Assembly: GCA_022749755.1 (NCBI GenBank)
Contig: CM040447.1
Location: 12,332,087-12,396,086, forward strand
From: Azadirachta indica
Lineage: Eukaryota; Streptophyta; Magnoliopsida; Sapindales; Meliaceae
Direction of reading: 5' to 3'
DNA length: 64,000 nucleotides
Below are positions 40,271-51,900 of the stretch, piece by piece. The translations under genes were made by a program, and so were the position numbers. The notes under the pieces were generated by a model. That model had not been told where the DNA came from. It saw only the letters and a program-made list of their open reading frames with translations, and did not search any database. The number at the start of each line of letters is the position of its first letter. Position 1 is the stretch's first letter.

Positions 40271-40468
40271 TCAAATGAAGGCAAGAACCATTTCTCCCCG
40301 ACTGTGTGTCTGTACGGATAAGAAGCAGACCACAAGCGCCATGGCCATTGACACCGTTGCCGAGCTCACAGCTTCAAATATAGCTGAGAACCGCCTCTCC
40401 TGCAGACCCCAAATTGTTCTAACAAACGAACCCAAACCATCAACCACCATTGCTAGCAGCAGCGCCAT
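40271..40468 (-). CDS. Small membrane protein, 65 residues
   Basis: Not assigned to a named family. The minus-strand frame from the ATG at 40466-40468 to the TGA at 40271-40273 codes for 65 residues with two hydrophobic segments: MALLLAMVVDGLGSFV near the start and VSMAMALVVCFLS later. A short charged loop, WGLQERRFS, separates them, so a hairpin in a membrane is likely. The frame stays open upstream to a stop at 40559-40561 but has no earlier ATG; a CTGCAG/TTTCAG pair near 40532-40543 could instead be an intron acceptor, which would add an upstream exon. Base composition is distinctly less AT-rich than the spacer. The pattern looks like coding sequence, but this is inference. Confidence 0.45.
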   Translation of the reverse strand: MALLLAMVVDGLGSFVRTIWGLQERRFSAIFEAVSSATVSMAMALVVCFLSVQTHSRGEMVLAFI

Positions 40469-41785
40469 CTTTAGGAACAATACCCAACTTTCAGAACTCA
40501 ATGCATGTAACAAAGAAGAGCCAGAAAGAACCTGAAACTGCAGACCTACTTTACAGACTCAAGAAACTCTCTCTTTCAACTATGTAAGAGATGGAGGAAG
40601 TAAAGTACAGGTGTAATGATTTTGTAGCAGAAGAAAGAGGAGTGGATGTAGGAGACCCGGTTAAGGGGTGATTAGCTGCTGTCTGTTTTGCTTTTACATA
40701 ACAAAAGTTGAATCATTAACCCATCAGAAATATTGCGACTTGTAGCTAAAGGGAAGGGCCGTTGCTTCCGCGTTGCTTCTTATATTTTTAATCTTTCCTT
40801 TCATTCCTTGTAGTAACACAGTTGTGTCCTAAATATGAAAGCGGTTAGCTATCAGCTGATCAGAGTATATTCAGAGAATGGAAGGTTTAGGGTTGCTCTC
40901 ATAGTGACATGTATCTACCTTGGCATTCATTGGAAGCCAATTAAGGTTTGGTGGGTTGGGTTGGATTTTTTTTTTTGAACTATTGCAACGCAAAGAGAGA
41001 AATTAAGGTAAAAAAATCAGAGCAATTATGGAATCATTCAAGAACAAATGATTAACTGTTGATGATGTTAACTACTTAACTAATCTCACTCAGTGTTGAA
41101 TCATCACAAGCAGAGGATGAACTGTACCATATTATTGCCAACAGATTTTTATGGATATCCCAAGGCCCACCTGGTATGATAAGAACCAATCGATGCCCAA
41201 AGCTAAGGTAATTAGGATTATCATCGCATTAACCACTTTATTTCTTGGTCTTGGACATAGATATCTCTTTATCATCACCCCTTTGATAATTTATCCTGCT
41301 GCCTTTTTATGTTTTGGGACCTTTAATAGGGGTAATCTTTGTTCCACTAGATTGTTACTTCATTGATACATTATTTGCTTTTGATAAACCCAAGCATGCC
41401 TTTTCAAGCTATCTGGCTGCATGTGGGGTGGCATTAGTAAAACTTTGAAGTAAAGCAGAGGTCTCATTTGCCCTTTTATTTATTTATTTCATGCTATTTC
41501 ACAGAGAATAAAAAAGGAAAAGTCAACAAGAGAAGGAGATTTGTGATCATCATGTTTATATATTTGAGCAATTCTATTATTCAACACATTTCTGAAAGTT
41601 GCTTCCATACATCAAAAATACGATACACCTAGCATTTGCATGTTTGAGAAAGCACTAGCAAGTCCAATGATGTATCCCACTATTTGTGGCTGTGCAATCG
41701 GTAGATTATACCATGAACAGATCTCTGAATTGCTCCCAATCACTAGCAAACAGCCAGCACTTGAAATGGCTTTCACATGTTTGTC
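40469..41785. other. Spacer
   Basis: The right-hand neighbour of the small membrane protein gene presumably holds its 5' leader (40469 to about 40700). Beyond that no gene is supported; plus-strand frames at 41151-41366 and 41640-41849 lack any recognised domain, and the latter overlaps the proposed last exon of the opposite-strand gene. Confidence 0.4.
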
Positions 41786-43738
41786 TACGCCTTTTGCACT
41801 GCATTTGTTTTTAACTGGGCAGAAAGTGAAAATGGCAACGAAAGATTAGCTGATTGAAATTACGCATATTTGCAGTTTTATGGCATATAAATAATAATCA
41901 GGAGTAACCAAGTAAACTATTATCGAATAGAAAAAGAACATTGGACAGGGCACAGAGAGACAACAAAACAACTCCAGTACTACATAATTTATGAGGCACC
42001 AAGTTTTAGCCTTAGACTTTACCTGCATTTCTCGGGCAATAGAAGGTAGCCATCTCTCGCCTCTAATCCTTTTCAATTCTGCAACTCTTTCCTCCTCCTT
42101 TTTGGCTTTAGCTTTCGCAGCTGCATCTTTAGCTTCTTGTCTAGCTAATGATTTCTGGCATGCATCTCTTGCTGCAGCCAATATATCCGCTCCATCCACA
42201 AGAACAGATTGGAGTTGTTGTTTGAACTGCGAAACATTTAGATGATTAACATATAAATAAGAAAAGTTAAATGCTGAGTGCCATAAATTAACAACGAGTA
42301 AGGGAGGGCATATACTGAATGGTAGAACAAACCTCTTTTGATTTCATATCAATCTCTTTTCCAGGAAGGATTCTTGGTTTCTTTGTGGGTCCTTTGAATT
42401 CATCTGGTGTCATAAATATAACCTTTAGTCTTTACATAAAGTATCACAAGCTAAAATGAGCCAAAAGGTTAAGGTTAGAAAACACTAAAGCTTCTTCATT
42501 CAAATTTCCCCAACAGCAGGTCAAGAGTCCAGTAAATCAGTCCACCACTGGGCAGGATATTTACCAAAAATTAGGTAATTCCACAAATTCAGTTTCACCG
42601 AAGTTGTTAGAGGCCCTAATAAGTCATAGGTATTTAAAGAGCATTGCACTCCAGTATGTTGCTCTTCTGTCCACCAATTTAAACTACTACTTCAGCCAGA
42701 TACTTCCTATGATACTAAGGACAACAGGAGAAAAAAGTCAAATCATTGTTGGCTTGCCCTATATGCTTGGAAACGAAGAGAGCAGTAGGTTGAATGCTGC
42801 AACAATAAACAAGTAAACCAATCTACAGGAACCTGGTATCAATATTCTTTAGCTAATTCAACATGCCAACATAGGCTGAATACTGCAGAACAAAAGACAA
42901 GTAAACCAATCTGCAGGAACATGGCATCAATATTCTTTTGCTAATTCAACATGCCAACATCAATATTCTTCATGCTGCAGGAATAAAGTGCTCTTGATAG
43001 CATGTAAACACATTCAAAAATTGTGCAGAATATCAATTTACCTATATGATCAAAAACTATCCCAGGGGGAGAATTCTTAAATAATCGAACTATGCCTTCA
43101 TTTTTCAGATGATCATTATCCAGGATATGATCAGCAGGATCTCTCACCATCTCTAAACTCTTCTCTAAAATGTCATCCAAAAGCTTTTGTGCCTGTCACA
43201 AAGTTTATTAGTCACTGCCACGTTGCAAAACAATAGCAAACAGAAAGTAAGAAACTGTGAAGAAAGCTATAGGCACGCCAGACATCTAATCTAACGCCAT
43301 TTCTCCATTCATTCAACATACATACTTCAGCTTTAGCTTCCTAATTTGTAATATCTTAAAGCGCATTGACAGAAACACATTTCCATCACCAAATTTTATG
43401 ACCTCTTCATTAGAAGGATAAGGTACTAAACCATATACATATGAAGTTAATTTCAAAGGAAAACTTAAAAATGAAATTTAAAGAGGATGATAAATGACCT
43501 TGATTTGGTAGTGCTTGAGCTTTTGGTGATTGCGTTGTTGCTCGTCGTCAGAATCATACTCTGTATTTGAAGTTGAATGGCTAACGGGTTTGGCTGATGT
43601 CGTCGCATTTGACGTCGAGCCATTAGCGAAACCATTGGAGAAGCCAAAAGTAGTGGTGGCAGCAATGGACTCGACGGCTTCCCTCCACTCGGCGGGCCCA
43701 TCTTCCTCTTCGCTGCTGCTACTGCTTGGTCCTCCCAT
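41786..43738 (-). CDS. Plant protein of unknown function, acidic N-terminus and coiled coil
   Basis: I do not recognise a named family. Four exons are well supported by phase-consistent GT..AG introns: 43499-43738, 43042-43192, 42333-42403 and 42023-42226. A fifth, of 30 nt (41786-41815), is tentative and gives about 231 residues in all. The N-terminus is serine/glutamate-rich (MGGPSSSSSEEEDGPAEW). Exon 2 carries a helical block, LLDDILEKSLEMVRDPADH, and the phrase GIVRLFKNSPPGIVFDHI. Exon 3 has a basic nuclear-signal-like KGPTKKPRILPGKE. Exon 4 has an alanine/lysine/glutamate-rich helix (AKDAAAKAKAKKEEERVAEL) likely to form a coiled coil. A nuclear role is plausible but unproven. The gene is convergent with nothing nearby and diverges from CYP65 across a 2.2-kb gap. 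Confidence 0.75.
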
Positions 43739-45660
43739 CTAAGTTCTAGTCACTGTCCCCCACCACCTGTTTGATCAAATTTCTCTTACACAAGTAACAG
43801 AGTATGCGACTCTCTAAACACGCCCCAAAGCAGGCAAAACCTCGCTAATAATTTGGATGACGAATCACTTGAGGGGGCTGTATTGAGTTACTTTCTTTAC
43901 TTGGCCCAGTCTCATGCTTCAACCTTTGACATTATTTAACACCGCTCTTTTATTGATCCTTTTTGTTTTTGTTTTTATAAGAGAAAAACTTCCACAATAT
44001 TGTCCTTTATTGTGGAATAGAATTATTATCAAACATTTCTCGCTTATTATTATCATAATCATTATAGAGGAAAAAGGGAACGAGGTAATTAAAAGCATGT
44101 TAAAAAATTTATTGGCGACGTACATATGAAATTAGAACAATTACATTCTAGTATTTATAATATATATCAAATTATAAATCAAAGAACCCACAAGAATCAG
44201 AATTAAACGTTAGATTGTGAGTGGATACTTTAAATTATTAATTATATCACTGACAAAAATATTTTTGATAAAAAAAATGGCATTTTAGAAACCATCACAT
44301 GTTTAACATATAATTATTTATTAAATAGATGTATTCTATGCAAAACATTTAGTAGTTATGATAGGAGTATTTATGTTAATTTTAAATATCGTTAGCGATA
44401 TTAAAGTACCATACATGTATTCTAATTATAATCTTTAGGACTTTGTTGAGACACACGCATAACGTTTGGACTGCATGTCTAGGGGCCACACGTGTATGCT
44501 ATAGATTATGACTGTATACTAACTGTGTAATGAGACAAGGTCGCTGAGCATGATTATTATTTTTCTTTAATTGTCTTTTAGTTGAATGATAATATTTTTG
44601 CCAAGTATATTACTTTTTCCACGATACCAGTTTGGTTTGATTTGTATACATATATTAAAAAGCATTCTAATATATAATTGATGATTCGTCTGTACGTGGT
44701 TTATAACAATTTTACAGTTGTAACTAAAAATTATATTCTCTTATTAAGTATACTCACTTATTGGGCTATTGTCATTTGAGATTGGGACTATTACATTTAT
44801 ACAACATGAATGAATATATGTACATGTGTGATTGCGCGTATGTGAATTATCAAAATTTATGAGTATAAAAAAGTATAAATATTTAATAGGGTTGATTTAA
44901 AGACGTTAGGGGCGCGTCTTTTCATAAAACTTTAATATTAATTTAATAAAAGTTTAATAAATAAATTCATATATAAAAACATATGTTACCAACTTACCGT
45001 AGTTGTAGAATATATAAAAATCAATATTTTGTTCCAATTTTAAGATTTGTTTAGAAACAAATTAACCGGTCGGTTTCATCTTTTTTTTTCTTCTTCCTTT
45101 ATAACTACCTCAAACTCAAAACTTTATCAAGTTTAGGCAGATATTTTTCTTATAGTGGGGATTTTGGCAAAATTTTTATAACCAAACGAGTTTATCCACA
45201 TTCTCTTAAAATACAAAGAAAATTTTTTATTTTTATATTTTAGATAGATACTTAATTAGATAAATTTCAATTTCCCATTTAATATAAATGGTTGTTTACT
45301 CTAGAAGAAGGTTTTTTCCACCACGTATAATATTTATATATATTTTCAAAATTTATTTTACAAAATCTGAAATTATAATCTACTGTGATAATTATGAGAA
45401 ATAATTAAACAAATGCATTAGCACAATTACATTGTTTCTAGCATTATTTAAAAATCAAACTTTTAACAAAATTTGTATGTCTAGTATTAAAAGAAAAAAA
45501 TTTTTTTCGCTTATTCAATTAATTATTAAATTTATTTCATATTCTTTTTAATAAATTTAATTATAATTGATAATAAGTAAATTTTGATTACTAATATTAA
45601 TATGGCAACGATATTTAAATGCTAAATCTCGTGTACCCACTATTTCATTCGCGGGAAGCA
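43739..45660. other. Divergent intergenic spacer
   Basis: It separates the minus-strand unknown gene from CYP65. The stretch is AT-rich, with no gene, paired terminal repeats or tandem arrays that I could support. Open frames at 43914-44129 and 45557-45919 are low-complexity or overlap the promoter. Confidence 0.4.
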
Positions 45661-45961
45661 AGCCCATTACTTTTGGGCCAAGTAAAGCGCAGCGTTTGGG
45701 TTTCTTAAGTCCTATAGTCGTTTGTTGGGTTGGGCCGTACACCAATTCAGAATTCGATTTCCTCTCTCGCTGGGGGCAGATTGCCAGAGCCGTCGCCCGC
45801 GACTTTACCGCCTCAACGGTCAATCCTTCTCCAAATATAAACAGCAAAACTCAAAATTAAAAAAAGAAAAAATCGATCAACTTTCTCTCTCTAGTGAAGC
45901 CGTGAAGTCGAAACCCTAATTCGATAAAACTAACATCAACGGTTGCTAAGCTCGGATAAAG
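45661..45961 (+). promoter_or_regulatory. CYP65 promoter and leader: site II motifs and telo-box
   Basis: Three site II elements lie at 45661-45666 (AGCCCA), 45674-45679 (TGGGCC) and 45731-45736 (TGGGCC), followed by a telo-box AAACCCTAA at 45911-45919, about 45 bp before the start codon. This arrangement is typical of constitutively expressed plant housekeeping genes. The transcription start is not defined by the sequence. Confidence 0.65.
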
Positions 45962-48900
45962 ATGGGGAAGAAACAGCACAGCAAAGACCGAATGTTCATA
46001 ACCAAAACGGAGTGGGCCACCGAGTGGGGGGGCGCCAAATCCAAGGAAGTTCGAACCCCCTTCAAACGCCTTCCCTTCTACTGCTGCGCGTAAGCTTCAC
46101 TCACTCCGCACCCCCTCTGCCTATGGGCCAATCATTATGTTGAATTCATGCTTTGTTAATTATTCTTGACGCAGTCTTACATTTACACCATTCGAGGATC
46201 CGGTGTGCACCGCTGATGGCAGCGTATTTGATATAATGTGAGTATCTTTTGATAAGTCTAAAAAAATTATGAATGTTTTGCGGTCCAGGGAATTTGAATA
46301 TGGTACTTTGGTGTGCTTTGCAGGCACATTGCTCCTTATATTAGAAAATACGGGAAACATCCTGTTACTGGGACTACACTGAAGCTTGAGGATTTATTAC
46401 CACTTACTTTTCACAAGAATGCTGAAGGTTTGGATTTTAATTTTTTCTTTTCTTTTTTTTCCCCAATTGTTTCTGTAGTTTACAATTATTAGTTAAAAGC
46501 TTTAGTTATAACTGTGAACACGACATGAGTATATATGTATGTCCTCTATGTGATAATAAATTGGAATAACATGTTTGATGAACTTCAGTTTTTTAGGTTA
46601 CACTGAAGGATGTGGATACATAATTCTTAATTTTGACATAAGCCTGCTTTGTCCAGGGATTTTTTACTTACTAAATACTTTGTTAGAGCAAAAACTTTAT
46701 AGGTGCCTAAACTTGGATATGTTTTGCTTTTATGCATAGTTTAGGTGGCAGTTAAGGATTTCTGTGTTTCTTTACTTTTGTGAGATTGGTTTGTATGACA
46801 TAAGTGTTTTTTGTTTTGGAACTGTTCATTGCGGTCAAGGACTCTGTTGGAGTGTAATCTGTTTATTTGAGTTGGATTTGAAAAATTATGGACTAGCTTA
46901 TTCTAAGTTAATGCTTTTACCATATGTTTGTTTAGATGTACATTGGCTACCGAGTCAGGGTTGACAGTGGTTGCTAACTGCAACACATTTGACAGACTGG
47001 AGCATACTATTGTATATGGTTTTGTAGCCAGGAAATCTGTTGCTGAATTTTTTCACTATTTTTGCAGGAGAGTATCATTGCCCTGTGCTAAATAAAGTTT
47101 TTACTGAATTTACACACATTGTTGCCGTGAAGACTACAGGAAATGTGTTTTGCTATGAGGTTTGTTTTTTGGCTCAGCATCTGTTACAGTAGTTGTTCAT
47201 GTCAATCTGTGCATACAATGTGTAAAACTAATTCTTCATTTGTGTACTCATCTTATAGGCTATTAAAGAATTGAACATCAAGACTAAGAACTGGAAAGAG
47301 CTCCTTACAGATGAACCATTCACCAAGGAAGATATTATAACAATTCAGGTAACTAGTAGCTGAGAACTTATCCTGTTTAGCAACGATGGTCATATGGCAG
47401 TGGTTTTCTCTAGCATAAATTTTACAGTTGATGAAGATTTCATACTTTTTGTTGGCATGCTTTGAAGAATCCTAATGCACTTGACGGCAAAGTTACACTT
47501 GAGTTTGATCATGTTAAAAAGGGTCTGAAAGTTGATGATGAAGGTGAGATTTAATATTTGCCACTTAAAGGTCAGTTGTAGATTGACCTGTCCTTTTCAA
47601 GATTGTGACATTTTCAGTTCCGATTTCCCAGAGCTAAAGAGAATGAACTCAGATCCAACTTATAACATAAACATAGCTGGGGATATCAAGCAGATGTTGG
47701 AGGAGCTTGGAACTGAGAAAGGAAAACAAACTGCTCTGCTTGGGGGAGGAGGCAGCAAGGCTCAAAAAGAAAGAGCTGCAGCCCTTACTGCCATATTAGC
47801 TGCAAGATCACGTGTCAAAGAGGATTCCAAATCAGGTTCATATGGAGAAGCTAAAGCCACTAAGGCTTACAGTATTGTAGATGCTGCATCAGCTTCAGTT
47901 CATGGAAGAAGTGCTGCTGCAGCCAAAGCTGCATCCACTGATAAAACAGCTGCTCGGATAGCCATGCATATGGCTGGTGACAGGGCTCCTGTGAATGCAA
48001 AACTGGTTAGTATTTCTTTACAGATTTTGAGTTTTTCTTACACACAACACTCTGTTAATTGCCAAACTCAATCATAAAACTGAACTCCGTATTTTGCACG
48101 TCCCTAAGGCCTATTTTCAACAAGTATAACATTTTAGGAAATCACAGTAGATGCATTTACATGCACCGGTTATATTTTAGGAAATCACATTAAGTTATGC
48201 ATGAATATTTTGTTTCTAGGTGGTAACTTAGATTGCACTAATGATTAGATTGGACATATTTGAAATTCTTATTGACATGTTGACTTTGGGTTTTGACATG
48301 GAATGGCTAAAAGACGTGTGAAGAATCTGAACTCAGGGAGTCAAAGAAACCTTCTAACAAATAACTTAGGAAATTGCAGAGAATTGAATAACAAAGAAGA
48401 AACAGAGAAAACAAGAAGAACTATTGTATGGTTCAGCTTTCATCTACATCCATGGGAGAAATCACTAGAGTACCTTGCTGATTTCAATCAAGGGAATGCA
48501 CAAATCCCTTACGAGATTCCAAAAACACAACACTATCCTTGTGCCCTTTTGAGGGAGGGAAAAAAAAAAGCTGCTAACCTCACAACTCAGCGTATTTATC
48601 AGCACAGAATTCTGTTACTAGTACCAGAATATGGCTAATAAAAAAAGTAACTACCTGACTTAGCCATTCTTGAGACAAGTAAAGCACTCCTTTTTCATAG
48701 CCACATCAGCATAGCTTTAACTGACCTTTGAAAGAGTTGAATCCTGAAATATTTACACAATTCATCTCCATCTTGGTTCTGAATTCATCACAACTCTGTA
48801 TTCTCCTTGTAACCTGAATTAGCAGCAGCAAACTTTGACCAAATCAAAGCAACGCTTGAACTCGGTTCCAGGCAATGATTTTTTGAGCATATTGGCTGCA

Positions 48901-51900
48901 TTTTCTGAAGTATGAACTTCCTCCAGCCCTTGTCAATTTCATCCCTAATAAATTTAAATCTTACATCAATGTGTTTTGTTATCTCATGATATACTTGATT
49001 TTTGCTCAAGTGTATTGCACTTTGACTATCACAAAACACTTTCACAGAATCTTGAACAAGGCCAAGTTCTGCAACTAACCCTTTTAGCAAGAACAATTTT
49101 TTCTCCATTGCAGCTGTTTACGCAGATTCTGTAGTTTTTTATTTTTTTATTTTTTGTGAGGTTTCACATACCCTAATCTCACCCCATCCCTATACACTAA
49201 AAGTAAATTGAATAATTTCCCCTTCAAGGTTAATATGAGAGGGAATCAATTCCTTGACCTCTTACTTTCACAACAAGAGTCCAATCCAACTAGACTATCC
49301 CCTTGGGGGCACACAGCCCTTTTAGTTGATAAAGCAAGCACTGATGGAGATGGGGCTTACCAAGAAACTGTACAATTGCAGAAAGCTGGATTTACCTTGT
49401 CAAAGATCTTTTCTTATCTCTCTCTTGCAAAATCTGAGGCAACAGACCCCACAACTTCTCTAGACAAGCCATAACTGCTAGTTATATTTAAGTACCTAAG
49501 AATCATTTGATAGCTGTCCAATTTTCCATGATTGGGTTCTGCATGAATCTACTGATAGTACTTACTGCATATGCAAATTCAGGTCTTGAACAAAACCATA
49601 GCATACATCAAGCTCCCTGTAACACTTGCATAAGGAACTTTAGCAATTTGTCACCTTTGGAGATCTGAGTTAGGAGACTATAGAGTAGTTAACTTGAGAT
49701 GAGCACTCAGGTCTTTGTGCAGATATTGAATTTGATATTCCAAATCTGTCAAGCACTTTCCTTGCATACCTTTCTGATCTTAGAAAAAGTGTACTTGCAG
49801 TTCTATTTCTTCTTATCTCCATTCTCAGTATCTTCTTGGCACTTAGTCCTTCATTTCAAAATCTCGACAAAGTTCAGATTTTGAATGTTTTAATCTCAGT
49901 ACTGTCATGGCATGCGATGAGCATATCATCCCCATAATGAAGTAAGTATATACCTTTATCTTAATTTTGGCTTCTATAGTATTGCAACTGCAGACATGCC
50001 GTTGGTGTAGCCATTTTTTATTATTGAGCTTTACATCAATATTCTATTTTTGCATCCATTTGTTCTAATTCCAAGTTAAGGTCGTAGCTAAGGCCAACAA
50101 AATTTTTATTGAACTATGCTTTGTCACTGGAGAGAATACTTCTGCGGAGTTTTGAGACTTGCCCGGAATCTTGCTGGTTCAAAACCTGGAATTCCTTCTT
50201 TCTGTTTAAATATCCATTTGCAACCCATTATCTTCTTGTCAGATGATTCTTCACCAGTGCTTATGTATGATTCTTTTTGATTGATTCCATTTCTTCCTCC
50301 ATTGCTTTATGCCATTGTAAACTATACTCACTTTCTACTGCCTCCTGAAATGTTTTTGGTTCTTTATTGATCAGATCTTCAGCCACTGTCAATGCATATG
50401 CTATGAAATCAGCGTAACCATATCTAATAGGCAGCTTTGTCTCCTGGATCTATCTCTGACCAAATGATGATCTTTAAAGATGGCTGAGATTCATCTTGAT
50501 CTGTTTCTTCAGTAGTTGATAACCATATCTAATAGGCGGCTTTGTCTCCTGGATCTATCTCTGACCAAATGATAATCTTTAACGATGGCTGAGATTCATC
50601 TTGATCTGTTTCTTCAGTAGTTGATCTTTATCATTTTCTATAGGCTCCACCTCAGATTGAACTCTTTACATCAGCTTGATCTTGATCTGAAACTGTCATC
50701 TCTGGTCGCACATGAGCTATCAGCACTGCAGCATCATTAAAGATTACATCCCTACTTATTATGCACTTTGGGATCTTAACACGAGTACACCATAGCTTGT
50801 CCTTTAACACCATCAGGGTAACTAATAATCACCTCTTTGAGTGTTCTAACTTCCTTTCACTTACATGTGCATATGCAATGCAACCGAAAATTAGATTTTG
50901 ATAGTTATCAGGTCTGCCTAACCATTCTTCTGGAGTTTTTGAGTGAATGGCAGATGATGAACTTCTGCCCAGTAGGATTTTGAGAACTTAGCATCAAACT
51001 CTTACTTTCTCAATCAAGGTCCTATTCTCATCCCTTCAACAGGACCATTTTGCTGAGGAGTGAACCTAACTGTCTTATGCCCAGCTACTCCACTCTCACT
51101 GCAGAACATTTTCAAACACTTTTTTCTTTACAATTTTGAAAAACACCATTTTAAAAATGTAACCAAACACTTAACCATATTTCTCTTGAGATCTGGGACA
51201 TCTCTATCATACTTCAATTCTCATACAACTCCATCAAATATTCAGAGTTTTGTGACAACCTTGCGAGCCATATTCTTAGCTTTACCCTCATCAATGAGTT
51301 GATATGAAGAAAATAAGGCTTTATTATGGCTCACGTGGAAAGAGCAATCTAATTCAAGAACCCAATCTTCGGTTCTGCCATGTGATGCTATGAGCAAATC
51401 TGCACTGTCATATCCATCCCCTGAAGCAGCAACAGCATCATCTGTCATTTCTTGCATTTCTTTGTCTTTATTATTTCTTGTTGGACAGTCCCTTCTGAAA
51501 TGCGCCTTGTGGCAAAAGTAGCATTCAACTTCTTGATATTAGACTTAGATCTGCCCCTGTTCTTCCATTACCATCTTTCTTTTTTGTTCTGCCCCTTGCT
51601 GTAAGTCCCTCTGCAGTGTCTGTATCCATCACATCTGATCTTTCGTTCAATTCCTTTGAATTTAAAGCAACTTTTACATCATCCATTGTTCTGCCATAAA
51701 ATGAGGTTCTATAAAGTGTTCGTATAAATCTGGCAGTAACTCAAAAGGATGATGCCTTTGTCTTCACCATTGAGCTTTACATCAATATTCCCAATATCAA
51801 TGATTATCTTGTTAAAACAATCAATATGGTTTTTATATAACCTTTTCTTCATGTATTTGTTGGATAGAGATGTTGTCATGACCATAATCTCCACCTTAGT

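Noticed and set aside
45557..45919. Frames overlapping the CYP65 promoter
   Set aside because: Promoter motifs and untranslated leader explain the composition; no domain on either strand.
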